A stretch of 64,000 bases of DNA from Collybia mongolica (GCA_013420905.1 JAAXNY010000001.1:2976001-3040000); one strand, 5' to 3'; counted from the stretch's first letter, positions 37,001 through 49,130 are shown. Made by a program: numbers and translations. The notes: generated by a model from the sequence alone, not told the origin.

Positions 37001-39025
37001 CTAACTCATACTAACAGAAGTTTGTGAATGTGAAAAGTTGAAAAGGCCGGGAACCTTGACCCTTTTTGATGATAGGGATGGTCGCAATAGTCTGGAGCCC
37101 TGTCTCCATTTTGCCGAACGTGACAGGGTTTGCGAGTACCGTCGGTTGAAAGTAATGCCGAAGGTCCGATATCCCCGCTCGTGCGCCAGAAGACTTGAGG
37201 GTAACCCGGATATGTCTGGCACAATCTCATAGTCTCCGACCTGCCTCGTGCGTCCACAGCTTTGGGTGAGCCAGGCGTCTTGGGCGTAGCGCAGTGTAAA
37301 ATTATGAAGGTGAGGGTTGTAGATGGCAATCAGCGAAGCGCTTAGGATCATGTCTTCTTCGCCTGGATTATAAGTCTTGGTCAGAGAAAATGACCTTAGC
37401 TGTGGGGCGTGACGTAATCCTGCTGCAAAATCGTTCTGCAAATGGTGTTTAATATGAGGTTGCAGGTCGCAGAAATTAATATAGGGATGGGATACTCACG
37501 ATATGAAAGGTCGGCCTTGTAAAGCATTTGACATCAAAGTGGAGGAGTCGCGGGCATGATTCCAAAAGGCTTCGGAAGATATCTTCGTCATCATGAAGCG
37601 TTTTCCGGTTCGCGAATGACAAATCAATCCAGATACTTAGTGAAAGAAGCGAGGGGAGACTTTTTAGGATGGCACATGTTGGCGGAAACGATGTGACAGA
37701 GTGATGGAGAGATGTCAGCGTCAACGCTTGCAAGAGCGTGGGGTTCGGCAACGTCGTGACGTACTTGGGGGGCCCACTGAAAGATATAAGTTGTGGGAGG
37801 GCAGAGTGAGGCAGCGAGAATGAAGACGGAATGTTTCGTCCTCCCGAATGCTGGAAAGCGATTGCTCGCAGGGATGGATGTGCAATGAGGAAATTAGTGA
37901 ACGACTGGCTCCTTCCGGTGGAGTAGTTTTGATTTTGCTCTTGGCCATCGGATTGGAGGATCATGTCGCCTAGGGTTAGGGACTGAAGCCTTGGCCATCG
38001 TCCAAGCGTTAAATGTTGGATCTCAAACCGTCGGGGAGACGGTGCGACGCCACCAATAGTCAACTCTTCCAGATTTGGGCAACGTTCAAGTATCATTTCC
38101 CAAAAGCGGCGAGGCAATTTTTCGACACGCGGCCCTCTTACTTGTGACATCATGAGTGTAGCAAGGAAAAGTCATTAAACATAGATACCAACCTTCCAAC
38201 CACTTGAGAGAAGCACATTTTACAGAAATAGAGAATTGAGTAAGATTCTCGAAGTCGAAGAGCTAAGCCAACAAAACATGTCAGGTCACGCAATGAGGTG
38301 GCGGCAAGGTACGTTCTACCCACGTGGCTTGAGTTTTTGAGAGGTGATAATCCAATGGTAATGTTGATTCCCCTTAGGCGAGGGCAACTATATACACTGA
38401 TCCATCAGTACCTATAGATTCCGATAGTGAAAAGAGGACGCACGATTTTTTCAGGTTTATCCAGATTTCGTCGTCAAGCATTTCTAACCCATCCCAGCAG
38501 AAAGTCTCGAGTGATGATAGATGTTTTGTCACAAGTAATGTTAAATCAGATATAGATGTTTCATTTATATATTCGCCTGGAAATTCCACACCATTCGGGC
38601 ATATCACGATATTCCGGATGCAAGAGGCTATATGGGGCTGGGCAGAGAAAGCTCCAAGTGCTACTTTGCATTGTTTGTTGGTCCTAAGCTCGGTTGTTGC
38701 ATATAATTGAGGGATGAGCGCCTCTCTCGCCCGCCGACACTAAGAGTTTATTGTCAGTGGCGAAAACCAACAGAGGCGTAGTTTTACGTACTGACAAACT
38801 AAGGTTAAGGATATCCTGGAGGTACGGGATGCGCCTTCCGATTTCTGAGAAGACATCGGCGGGAACAAACTGTACGGGGACCCCCGGGCAAGACGCAGCA
38901 GTCGCGTTAGGAGACCTGAAGCGGAAGAATCGCTTGATGTTTGGGATAGGTGATCGGGAACGACTAGGCGATTGTTTTCCACCCGTATAATGTTCTAAGC
39001 CATTGTAATACAGAGAGGATGTCAT
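37001..39025 (-). CDS. F-box-like protein with leucine-rich-repeat-like body
   Basis: Six exons (39025-38792, 38739-38444, 38387-38324, 38262-38193, 38140-37500, 37435-37001) give 579 aa. Residues 1-50 are Ser/Arg-rich. Residues 55-100 fit an F-box: Val-Pro-Ala-Asp-Val-Phe-Ser-Glu-Ile, then Leu-Asn-Leu-Ser-Leu-Ser-Cys-Arg-Arg-Ala-Arg-Glu-Ala-Leu. The body has irregular Leu-rich repeats (Cys-Pro-Asn-Leu-Glu-Glu-Leu-Thr-Ile, Trp-Pro-Arg-Leu-Gln-Ser-Leu-Thr-Leu, Cys-Pro-Arg-Leu-Leu-His-Phe), as in the large mushroom families of F-box proteins that act as SCF ubiquitin-ligase adaptors. The start of exon 5 is uncertain by 6 nt (two in-frame AG choices). The substrate is unknown. Confidence 0.75.
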
Positions 39026-39873
39026 CTTGGCACGAGAAAACAAGTGGGATTCCTGAAGGTGTTCCCGTCGGTTTTATAGCGTATGGTTTTAGGTTGTCCC
39101 TGATTGAAAGTATACCAAAGTGGTTAGGAGTATACTTAGGATGTTGCGATGACATGACGTACCCGTTCACTTGCAAACCATTTGTATTGATGATCACAGC
39201 TTATCTTTAGGGTGGAGTCGTGTTGCCCACGTGTCCAGTGACAGAGATTTTTGACGTTTGTCAAACAGGGACTGTACTTTTGGCTTGCCTCCGAGTCATA
39301 ATGATTGAAGTCAGACCTGAACTCCATTAGAATGAGTAGCGAGAATCGGAGTCAAGGCACAAATATGATAATGTTCGCACTTCGTGGTCGATCAGATGAT
39401 GGATTATGCGTCGGAGGAAATGTAGTGGCGACGTCCAGCCTGCAGGCGTCAGGTTCTGTTAAAACCCTAAGCTTATTGTCAAAAACACATCGCACGAGCG
39501 CTAGCAAGAGTTGTATCTCGGTGACTTAGGTCAGACATCAGGCTCCTCGGATTTCGTTCATGCAAGGTGGAGAAAGCGAGAAATGGTGGTGTCGGACCAG
39601 ATCAGCCTCAGGTTCACATGTACAACAAGTTGGCGGAGGAGGTATAGAATAAGATCCTGACAAGTCAATTCACTGTAGCAGGTACTTACCAGTAAACAAC
39701 TGGGAGCAAGTCGAACTCCCAGAGATTGGTTACATAAGCTGCCAGTTGTGACACTCTGAGCCCAACTGAATGACTGCGGACCATACTTGGGATTCACTGA
39801 TTGCTTTAATTAGAATGTGTTCGTATACCAGGATACCATCAACTGTTCAAACTAGAACTGTACACTGACTTCC
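39026..39873. other. divergent upstream region
   Basis: About 0.85 kb between the F-box gene and the gene at 39874. Only short frames on both strands; nothing recognised. Confidence 0.4.
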
Positions 39874-40615
39874 ATGGGTAGGTGGACGCAATTCGAAGAG
39901 GTTCGAGCTTTTCCTTTCTCAATAAGCGATACTGACTTCATCCATGCAACTTCACAGGATGCCTATCGCTTGCCCCAGGGCATGAAGCGCATTGGGTACG
40001 ATGCAGATACTATGGTTTACACCTTCCGTGATGAGAAGGGCAAGATATACCGCGGAGCACCTGGGGCGGATTATGGGACGCTCACCCTCGTCTCTGACAA
40101 CTCCAGGTCCTCACGACCAGAGGCATTCGATTCTGGTATGTGGTGTTGGGATTACATACATGTCTATTGGAAGCTAATAATGCCTTGCAGGAGAGGTACG
40201 AAGCGGGCCCTACTTGGGTACTGAAACTCCGCCATCGACATTCCATGATATTCTCCCCGCAAATCTTGTCACCACCCCATCAGCCTCAGTCGACGCTCGA
40301 TTATCCCGTCCACCACGATCTCCGCGATCTCCTGGTTCTCCTGATGAAGAATACCTGCACCCTCGTGCGAGACTTATAGATGCTGTGCGAAGGACTGCCG
40401 TGCCAAAAATGCAAGGCGTTGTACACAATCTTCGTCGTTCGATGACTACTACCCACGTTAAACAACCCCTCCGTCATCGCCATACGGCGGGCGAAAAGGT
40501 TCTCGCTGACACAGCTGACTTGAGCAGAAGTGCATCCATGGCAACTACACGCTCCAATATACCCGATGCTACTGCTGTCGATAACGACACGCCGACCCGA
40601 TCTCCTCACCATTGA
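39874..40615 (+). CDS. small conserved fungal protein (Met-Gly-Arg-Trp-Thr-Gln type)
   Basis: Three exons (39874-39900, 39958-40135, 40191-40615) give 209 aa. The first 65 residues look like a conserved compact module: Met-Gly-Arg-Trp-Thr-Gln, Leu-Pro-Gln-Gly-Met-Lys-Arg-Ile-Gly-Tyr-Asp-Ala-Asp-Thr, Tyr-Thr-Phe-Arg-Asp, Gly-Ala-Pro-Gly-Ala-Asp-Tyr-Gly. I recall this block from many fungal predicted proteins, some carrying LysM modules elsewhere, but no function is known to me. The C-terminal 140 residues are Ser/Pro/Arg-rich and probably disordered. No signal peptide or membrane segment is seen, so the product is likely cytosolic or nuclear. Confidence 0.7.
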
Positions 40616-43097
40616 AACTTTTAAACACCCCTATACATACCCCTCCTGTTACATACATTGGATGACTACGTATTGCAGTATGTTTCACGGACACTGTTTG
40701 TATGATTGTAGGCCTGTCTCTATAAATGCACCGATACGCTCAGTGCCCCGGTGTTTAGGCAGTGAGGATTGGTCATGAGGCCTCAAGCTCAAGGACCAAC
40801 TAAATAAGGGCCACACACTGATTTTACACCCCCCATCTCCTGTCCCATCCTGATCCGCTTCTTCGGTTCCCTCCTGTTCTCGTTTCCAGTTAAGTTATGC
40901 ACGTGGCTTTCCTCTCAGATTTCCACTCTCACTGAGATCGTAAGGTGTGTATATTAAAATTTTGTACAGCTGCAGCAGCTAGTGTTCATCGAAGCGAAAG
41001 GGCACGTCAGAGCAGTTGATTGACGCACGAAATTTTTCGAAGAATGTCCTGCAGAAGCTGACATTCCTGGCGATATGTTCAACATCGACGAATTTGAAGT
41101 CATCACGCTACGAGTAAGTGATATAACTTCCGCTCTGAATAATTTAGGTCTCAATCCATATCGGTTTTCCCTAGCATCTGAACTTCGTCGAACGGACTAA
41201 ACTGTCGGTGCGGAAGAAGAAATTACCCTCTGAGAGCTTCGTCGTAAATTGATTCAGAGACTCACGCCGGCTTAATATATCTTTTCGAAGACGCTATGTT
41301 CATAGTAGCGGTGGAGACGACTTTTGGCCCCAAGTCACCTCGATCCGTCGATGACCTCCTGGCAACTGAAATACCTTTAGTATATATAGCCTGAGCTGGT
41401 GTTCGCTGCCGCCTATATGCGGTCGTTTTGTTTAACCGTAGCCCGTGCCCTTGGTTCTCTGGTGTGTCTGTCATGGGTGGCTTCGCGCTGTAGATCCGAT
41501 CTTCATCTTTGGACGACTATGATATGCATGGACGAGGGGTCAAGCCATGAGGCGCTTTCTCAAATTTACCCAAATATGGCTTGCCCGTGCAAAGGCTTAC
41601 CGCCTCCGTATATCTATTGACCAAGGTGCACAGTCTCATGCAGATTCCGTATTCGAAACTTTTCTGTTCCTGAATCTTTTTCCGCGTCGTCAGGGACATA
41701 TTGTCTTTTGATTGGAATTATGCCTGCCGCCATGCCCTACCTTCAAATGCTTTCGCTTAGTGCAAGCCTTGTTATCACACGGGACATCAACCGAGATGAA
41801 CGAGGTATTATTGGCTTCCGAGATTGTCCCAAGCTCCGTAAGATGACTATGAACAGTCTACTCTCTCTACTGGTCAAGCATAGACGATGTTGTACGTGTA
41901 CAGAAACACTGCGATATGCGTCGGTGGCGTCTTGCAGGACTAGACCGACCATCGATTGCATATATATATCCTGTCCCCAATACACTGTCCTCCCGCAATT
42001 AGAAAGATATTCATTCAGCACGAAGATGATGTCAATGGACGAAACGGCTCTCGAATTTCTTGAAATTTTATATGCCTTGGGCTCCCCAGACTATAATTTT
42101 GGACGTCGCACCTGTGGAGGCGCCCTTGTGTGACGATGGACTCAAAGGGGCATTATTGACCTGCATACTCGTCACCGTTTACTCTGAAGAGCTCTCGCTG
42201 ATGTCGGTGGTGGCTAAGCTCGGCCCATTCCTCGTCTTCCTTCGCAAAGTCCCCACTTTGACAAAAATTTACCTCGATGGCAGCTACTCGCATTATCACT
42301 ATTACGCAGAGCCTTTGAAGCAAAGAACATATATTCCCTCTTCCCTGGACAAGGTTTACCGCAAATCTCAACGTTGGGTCCTGGAATTATCAAAAAAAAC
42401 CAATGGCGGTTTCTACGGATTCAAATCACATACGCACAGGAGGGGCTTTAGTTGGCATTATTTGATACGTTACAGAGCAGCTGGCGAATATATTTGGCAA
42501 GTCTGAGGATTCGGGACACATTCTTTGAAAATGTCTAACAAAGTTCTTGGGGGCGTTGATTATTCAAGTTCTAGATATGATAGTGGGTGTAAAATATATG
42601 CAAGATGAAGGGGTTTAAGGAGTGTGGGTGGGTATGCAATGCATATAATGTGTACAACGCAATTTTGAAGAGTCCAAATGAAAAAGCAGTGCGATGAGAC
42701 CAATGCCTGCTTGATTAAATAGACGATGCAAGAATAATAGGTAATAACGGTAGGGTAGGGGATGTTAGCAAAGCAATGTGGCGTGAATGTACTACAGAAC
42801 CGAGGCACAAGCGCGAGAACGGCTAATAGTTGATGAATGCGGGTAAGATGAATATGACGATAGACGAATTGGATGTTTTGTTGCGAGACCTGTGCTTGTG
42901 GGAATTTGTGATGGCGACGAGAGAAACGAAGAAATGCGGAGATGGTGTTGATATATATCAAATATGTTGCAAGGGTATAGATGTAACGATGCGAAAACCC
43001 CTGAGAGCCTAAAGAGAACAGAAAAAAAAAAGGCAAGGCATTAAATGGAGGAACGACGCTCAGAATGAGGATCCGTCATTGACGCGGCCTTGGGGTG
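40616..43097. other. 2.5-kb region with no intact gene
   Basis: Contains only the broken leucine-rich frames listed at 41708-42506 and scattered short frames. The final 500 bp (about 42.55-43.05 kb) look like the 3' flank of the minus-strand gene that ends at 43098. No repeats with clear ends were found. Confidence 0.4.
41708..42506 (+). pseudogene. decayed F-box/LRR-like sequence
   Basis: The frame 41708-42133 contains Pro-Tyr-Leu-Gln-Met-Leu-Ser-Leu-Ser, Cys-Pro-Lys-Leu-Arg-Lys-Met-Thr-Met and Leu-Pro-Gln-Leu-Glu-Arg-Tyr-Ser-Phe, the spacing seen in mushroom F-box/LRR-like proteins. Coding character then moves to another frame (42060-42506: Phe-Leu-Arg-Lys-Val-Pro-Thr-Leu-Thr-Lys-Ile-Tyr-Leu). 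I found no splice pair that joins the two in phase, and no F-box upstream. A frameshifted relic is the simplest reading; a mis-split live gene is possible. Confidence 0.4.
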
Positions 43098-45077
43098 TCA
43101 TCGACAATGGAGGGAGCCGTTTTCTGAAGGGATCCACCCATGATCGTCATCCACAGTCAAACCCTTCCTATTCGCAAAGACATCACGGTCCTGAACACGC
43201 ACACTGAACGGCAGGTCCATGCCGAGCGTGAATTCATCGTCCGAATATTTCCCAGGCAGTCCGTATGTGATGGTGTCCAGGCCCCGAACACTGACGTCCA
43301 GCTCAGCATAGACAGGCGGCTGTTCGACGTCAGGGACCCACTCGTGTGAACTACTGACGGAAAAGGGCTGGTATAAGATGGACGAAGGAGGGAGTTGTTG
43401 GGCTGGTAGTGTCGGCACGGTTTCCGCAGGTGGAGGTACATTCATCCGGTGCCTGTACATGCTGTGTTTGCGGGCCCTTGGGCGTGGTTGAGGCTTCTCC
43501 ACTTCGAACGCTATTTGGACGCCACCGCCATCCTCTGCATCCTCCGCACAAACCACGCCACCCTCTAAGTCGATACCGAAGCCGTCAAACTGGAGCTCAA
43601 GCTCCCTGATGTCGTTCGCTTTATCGTCTTCGTTGTCCTCCTCACAGACGGGGAAGAGCATCGGCCGGGGGCTTCTTCGAGTCCTCTTTATTCTATGTTC
43701 GAGCCTGTCGTAGTCATCATACTCCAATAGGGGAAATGTAGGTTCGTCCGGCGCGTATTCATAATCCTCGGAAGTCCAGGATTTCTGAGAAAGCGGGGAA
43801 CGACAGAACGGCATGGACATTCCTATGTCGCTCTGGCTTTTAACACCACCCTTTAAAGCCTTGTTTAACCATGCTTTTCGACGGGCCTTAACCTCTAGTG
43901 AGCAGTAGTGGTCCCTGATGTCAGAGTCCTCCCGTCTCTGCCGAGCGTCCTCATGAATCAGAAGCTTATTGAGGCGATTGGTTATAGCCGCAAGCTCTGC
44001 ATATACCTCATGTTGTCGGTTAGAAAGAAACCGTCGAGGAGAGTTCGAGACACAGTGATGACGCTTCCCAACATATCCATCCTGGAAGGACACTGTTCGG
44101 GTGATACTGAGTTGTGAGGATGCTGGGGTGTGAACAGAACTCCCATCTGTATCTGTATCTTCCGACTCGCCTGGCCCATCGTTCTCGTCATCCTCATCAT
44201 CAGAGCCTGGGGGGGTCGGTGGCAGTGACGAAGCCGTGATAGAGAAGAACTCGGACTCTTCTGGACTGTAATTTATTGTGAGGTCGGGGGTGGCCCCAGC
44301 CCCTTGCACAAGCTGCTCCATCTGGTTTGACATCTTGCGGATCATACTTTTGATAACCCAGGTATAATACCCGCCGCGAGGGAATCGCTGTGCAAGTTCA
44401 GGTAGGGCAAACTGCCGGTAAATGTCGATCATTGCGTGTCGGGAGTATCGGTGGCGTATTCGTGGGGGTATTGAAGAGCGAGGAACAGTGGGGCTCACGG
44501 GTATCGAAGGAGGTGTCCGAGGCAGGCGCGAAGTTGGGGAGGAGAGCGATGCAGGAACAATAGCGCTTCGAACAGACTGTCAGACATAAGAAATTTTGCA
44601 GGAAATGAAGGAAAACACTTACGCAACCAGAGACATTAAGAGCGACCGCTGCCTCTTATGCCGGGTGGGCCTGACTATCACCGGAGGTAAGTTCCCCACC
44701 TGTTCTTTCTCTTTCTGTACATCTTCCATCTCTCTGTCCAATGTTGCTTCGTTTACATCTCGGGCAACAGCGTCGATTAACCGGAGACAGTTTTCCTCGA
44801 TCAGTGGCCATTCCTCCGTTGAGCCATCCGTAAATACGCAACAAACGGTCATAGTCGGAACGTCGAATGTGACTACCTCCAGCAGCGTTGTAATGCCCAC
44901 ACCTTTGTCCAAATTGAATAAAGTCTCTGGTTCATTGAGGTCGTCTTGCTTTAAGGCATGAAGTAGGTTTTGCCAAGCCGGTGGTATCACGTAGTTCTCG
45001 TTATATTGAGACCACGAGACCGTATGCATGACGGCTGGCACCGATGAAGTACTGGCAGGGTTGAGTTGAATGAGCAT
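43098..45077 (-). CDS. uncharacterised basidiomycete protein, acidic and low-complexity
   Basis: Two exons (45077-44623 and 44565-43098) give 640 aa. The donor gtaagt at 44622 fits an acceptor at 44566 only if the nearer cag at 44576 is skipped; that choice alone keeps the phase. The N-terminal 115 residues look globular (Ser-Trp-Ser-Gln-Tyr-Asn, a beta-rich Thr-Glu-Glu-Trp-Pro-Leu-Ile-Glu-Glu-Asn-Cys region). A second conserved patch follows near residues 190-240 (Arg-His-Arg-Tyr-Ser-Arg-His-Ala-Met-Ile-Asp-Ile-Tyr-Arg-Gln-Phe-Ala-Leu). The rest is Asp/Glu- and Pro-rich with an Asp-Asp-Glu-Asp-Asp-Glu-Asn-Asp run, likely disordered. No signal peptide or membrane segment. I do not recognise a family with a known function. 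Confidence 0.65.
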
Positions 45078-46323
45078 GAGGAATACGTGTGGAGGATACG
45101 TCGAATGCTGGGTATCTTATCAAAAAGCTGGCAGCTTGGCATGCAGTGAGAAAAGAAAACCGGATATCAAGCAGACGAGCCAGCACTGAATAGAGAAAAC
45201 CCCAGCCTATAATGAGTTTGGAAAAGATAGAAAAGAAGGTCTTCGAGGGCTCACCGAGACAGGAAGACGAACAGGTGTCAGGAACCACGAAGAAGCCTTG
45301 AACGTCCGACAGCAAATTGACTGAAATGCCAGACGCTGAAAATGGTTTCCTCTTGGATACTAATGGTATGATGAAGATACTCGACTGGGATAGTGAGTAT
45401 GATGGAGGAAAGAGAAAAGAGAGAAAGGGAGTATTAGGATGTCAGGGCACATGAGACGAGCTAACCAAAATTGACCTACGCGGCGTCATAACCGAATGAG
45501 ATCTCCAGATATTTTCCAACTCCTCTGATGCGGTCACTCACGAACCTGGTCATTTCTCATCTCGGGCCTGCTTTTGCAGAGTTTTCAATGTCTTCAGCTC
45601 GTTGAGGGCAGATAGCGTTCAACCTAAACATCCATGGCACAAAATCTTCACGCGCCCAGAACGTGTCGGCGATTGGACTCGTTCTCAGGAGCTTTCATGA
45701 TCAGACACACTCATCATCCGCTTCTAGGCCTTCTCCAAACCTCTCAAAAACACGGCCGGGCCATAATCCTGCAATATAATATTGGATATGCTTGGTATCG
45801 CCGTTTGTAAGCTCACAGGCTTCATCAAGCAAGTTCAAAAAGATCCTCAATCCCTTATATACTCGCAAAGGGGCACATGAGGGATTTGTAAGAGCTGAGA
45901 GAGCCCGGGATTCTAGAGAAGTCTTTATTCTCTGGTACAAATTGATGATGAGGCAAGGGGACCATCTAGCAGAAAGTTAGGTTCTCACAGTTGGCGAGAC
46001 TGGCTAATTTCTGATATTCGGACAAGGCCCTCGGAGAGAATATGAATACAGACACGTATTATCTCTACCGAATAACTTCGGAGCCCGTCAACTGGGCGTA
46101 TAATACACGTATTGGTGGTTGAAGCAGCTGTTGAAGCTTCATATATCCCCGGAGAGCACTTTGCGACTTGAGATGCCCTCGAGTAGGATCATGGTGGATG
46201 GAGGATGGTGGTGTTACTAAATGAAGCCTAAATAAGGCTCCGTAGTCTGTCTGCGTCTGTTTGTGTATATGATTTCGTAAAATCCCAAGATGGCATGATC
46301 AATCTGAATCTTTCATCACTTGG
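45078..46323. other. intergenic region, 1.2 kb
   Basis: Upstream DNA of two divergent genes. A 79-codon minus-strand frame at 45701-45940 is fairly protein-like (Leu-Leu-Asp-Glu-Ala-Cys-Glu-Leu-Thr-Asn-Gly-Asp) but has no clear exon partner, so it is not called. Nothing else seen. Confidence 0.35.
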
Positions 46324-47823
46324 ATGAAGTCTATCCCTTATGAAGCCCCGGAGCTCCCTATACTCTTGACCATCTCTTCGTATATATATCTCCTCAACAT
46401 TGCGGAAGCTATCTTCAATTCGTTGATTAATGCAGGGCTCATAGGATCTCTGGTTCTGGGCGTCATCTTCGGACCCGAGGCGGCCAACCTCCTACCCGAT
46501 TATATTCAACATGCTTTCATCCTCCTTGGGTACATTGGGCTTCTCCTGCTGGTATTTGAGGCAGGACTATTCACCGACATCTCACTCCTTTACGATAATA
46601 TCTTTCTTTCCCTGGTGGTCGCACTAACTGGGGTCGGTTTGCCAATCGCATTGTCGCTATTACTTTTGGCATATGGATACGGCTATTCCTTACTTCAAGC
46701 TTTTGGCGCAGGAGCAGCGCTATGCTCTACGTCTCTTGGAACAACGCTTGCCTTGTTGCGTCCTGAGCTGCGCAAGATGAGAACGGGAGCAGTTTTGATG
46801 AGCGCGGCACTTTTGGATGATATCACCGGCCTTGTCTTCGCTGCCATCATACCCAACCTCCCATATGAAGGTTCCATTTCATCCAATGCCATCGTATGGT
46901 ATACAGTCGCTCGTCCAATCCTAGTTTCTCTTGCGTTCGCTTGTGGAACCCCGGCTTTCGCATACATATTATCCCGGCTGCTTTGGAAAATTCCACCCCA
47001 GTACATGACGAGGTTGTTAACCAGAGAGATACAATTGCTCTTGATTGTTGTGGTGTCTTCCGGCTTCATAGCGGGAGCGCGATACGCAGGAACGAGTGAG
47101 CTCTTCGGTGCCTATCTCGCCGGCGCTTTCCTTTCGTACATCTTCAGTGTACCGAAATCTCCCGCGCCCAAGTCTAATACTTCTCAATCACAGGAGGCAT
47201 GCCTACGCAATCCACAGGATGCTTTCGCTGTCTTCATTCAGCCGCTCCTACATCATATCTTCTCACCCATATTTTTTGCCTCTATTGGCACGGCACTCCC
47301 CATACGGTCTCTTGTCTTCTTGGATGGGTCCCGGCGGGTGATATGGAGGGGAATAATATACTCTTTCCTTATGATCCTCGCAAAGGCCGTTGTGGGTGCT
47401 TGGATGCTCGTTTGGAAGGACCCCTGTTTTGGACTCGGATGGTACTGTTGGTCCAAGAAGTCAATGCGAAGCCAGAAGAGTGGTACACAGGAGTTGGGCA
47501 GCGAGGGACTACCCCGTGGGGGTACACTGCTTACAGATAATATAAATGGCAGTGACCACTCGAGCTCTGCTAACGCCCTGATAGACGCAAAGACCGAGCT
47601 AACGCGTACTCAGTCAGCAACACTTGTTGGGTTGGCTATGGTTGCCCGTGGAGAGATAGCACTCATAGTAGCCCAACTTGCTCGACCTTTACTTGTTGGG
47701 GGTGCTTCTACAGACAACTCTGAGGCGTACGCAGTGGTTATATGGGCGATACTCATCACGACGATGACCGGTGCACTGGGGGTAGGGCTGTTGTTGAGAT
47801 GCTGGGACAAAAAGCCACAGTAA
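46324..47823 (+). CDS. monovalent cation/proton antiporter, CPA2-like, intronless
   Basis: A single open frame of 499 codons. About a dozen hydrophobic segments cover residues 10-320 and 425-495, with a hydrophilic loop of roughly 60 residues in between. Signature parts of the Na+(K+)/H+ exchanger fold are visible: Gly-Val-Ile-Phe-Gly-Pro-Glu-Ala near 50, Val-Phe-Glu-Ala-Gly-Leu near 78, Thr-Ser-Leu-Gly-Thr-Thr near 138, and Ala-Leu-Leu-Asp-Asp-Ile-Thr-Gly-Leu near 160-168, where paired acids bind the ion. The broken helix Phe-Gly-Ala-Tyr-Leu-Ala-Gly-Ala is near 260. Likely an organelle or plasma-membrane exchanger related to the Kha1/NapA type. The lack of introns is unusual beside its neighbours. 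Confidence 0.85.
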   Translation: MKSIPYEAPELPILLTISSYIYLLNIAEAIFNSLINAGLIGSLVLGVIFGPEAANLLPDYIQHAFILLGYIGLLLLVFEAGLFTDISLLYDNIFLSLVVALTGVGLPIALSLLLLAYGYGYSLLQAFGAGAALCSTSLGTTLALLRPELRKMRTGAVLMSAALLDDITGLVFAAIIPNLPYEGSISSNAIVWYTVARPILVSLAFACGTPAFAYILSRLLWKIPPQYMTRLLTREIQLLLIVVVSSGFIAGARYAGTSELFGAYLAGAFLSYIFSVPKSPAPKSNTSQSQEACLRNPQDAFAVFIQPLLHHIFSPIFFASIGTALPIRSLVFLDGSRRVIWRGIIYSFLMILAKAVVGAWMLVWKDPCFGLGWYCWSKKSMRSQKSGTQELGSEGLPRGGTLLTDNINGSDHSSSANALIDAKTELTRTQSATLVGLAMVARGEIALIVAQLARPLLVGGASTDNSEAYAVVIWAILITTMTGALGVGLLLRCWDKKPQ

Positions 47824-48038
47824 ACCTGGAACCTGAAACCATACAAGTCTGATGAACATCATTGCTCACATCGCCGCTATCAAACTCAAGGGTTACGATA
47901 TCCCTTTAAACTTAGTCTCAGGTGGAAGCAAGTCCTAGGTTCATTCGGAAAAAAAAGGCAACATAAATCTGTTACTGTTAAGTCAAGCTAATGTACATGT
48001 GCTGTCATAACGAAATATTAACATAGAATGGTCTTGTA
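47824..48038. other. 3' flank of antiporter gene
   Basis: Short AT-rich spacer between the antiporter stop and the decayed hydrolase-like sequence. No feature seen. Confidence 0.4.
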
Positions 48039-49130
48039 TCAGCTGCCTATAACGCTTTTAATCATCTTCCTCATGATGGGATGGAAACGTTCCGGGGCGG
48101 CCTTGAATGCACCCACTGAAATTCCTTGACCACTCATAGTCACCGCTCTAAAAATGAGACTGCAGGACTTCATACGCCCCTTGATTATGCTGGTGCCGTC
48201 ATCCCCTACTATCCATTTGGCTACTTCTGAGGCAAACACCTTCGCAAAAAAAGACGCCGAACCTTTCAAGACGATCCCATAGAAACGGAATCAGAGTTCA
48301 GCATTTGACGTTGCCACAAGGTGGTAAAGGTTGCCAAGATGTTTGACATGTTAGAGCGGGGGTTGAGAGTAGACTTGAAGATAAAACCCGATGCGCTGTG
48401 AACAGGACAAGCAATTTCGACGTGACCACCGTTGAATACCCCCGAAGTAGGGTGGGTATGTAATGCAACCCATGTTAGTAGTGGGAATAGCTCACAAACT
48501 TCGCCGCGATCGCGCCTGTAGTGCAATCCATTAGCAACTGCTATAGGAGAATAAAAGGGAAAGTATACCCATTTTGTAGGGCCACGAGGGCACAAGCGTA
48601 AATAGGCCGTGAGCTATACTTATAGGAATAGTAAACATATTTCCGTGTGTTCATCTTTTTGGGTCGTGACTATAAATCGATGAATAGTTAGCTCTAGTTT
48701 GACACACTCCTTGCTCAGCTATTGTAGAGCGCCGTTGCTCTTCGATACGTTCCCCAATATCCAGGCCTGCGAGCAGCTCAGCACGAGCCGTGGCTTCTGT
48801 GATTTCTTGCGCCGCCGAGATGTTGAACTCAGCGAGCTATTTTAGAGACATATATAGGCGCCGTAGTGAACACCAAATTTTCACCTTGACATATTCACCT
48901 GCGACCTTAATGTTACGGATAAATAAATCGGATGTATCGAAACCGCGTAAGATGGTACATGCGGGTTTTGAAACAATGTGTATATGTCTTGTCCCGAAAC
49001 TCACATATATAGCTTCCTTTAAAGTTGACATGTTCCTCCTTGAACAGAAGATGGTGAATGGCATAGCCTGAGAAAACATGGGAATCAAGCTCAAGCTCCA
49101 GTCGGGGATGATGTGCTCTGATGCAACTTG
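48039..49130 (-). pseudogene. decayed leukotriene-A4-hydrolase-like aminopeptidase
   Basis: Two ends of one family are readable in order on the minus strand. At about 49130-48880: Leu-Glu-Leu-Glu-Leu-Asp-Ser-His-Val-Phe-Ser-Gly, then Phe-Asp-Thr-Ser-Asp-Leu-Phe-Ile-Arg, as in the N-terminal beta domain. At 48200-48039: Trp-Ile-Val-Gly-Asp-Asp-Gly-Thr, Gly-Arg-Met-Lys, Phe-Arg-Ala-Val and Phe-His-Pro-Ile-Met-Arg-Lys-Met-Ile, as in the C-terminal helical domain. In a full protein about 500 residues, including the zinc site His-Glu-X-X-His, lie between them; here there are about 700 bp with stops and no such motif. So the middle has been deleted and the gene is almost certainly dead. A coding-like patch at 48690-48840 is unassigned. 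Confidence 0.55.
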
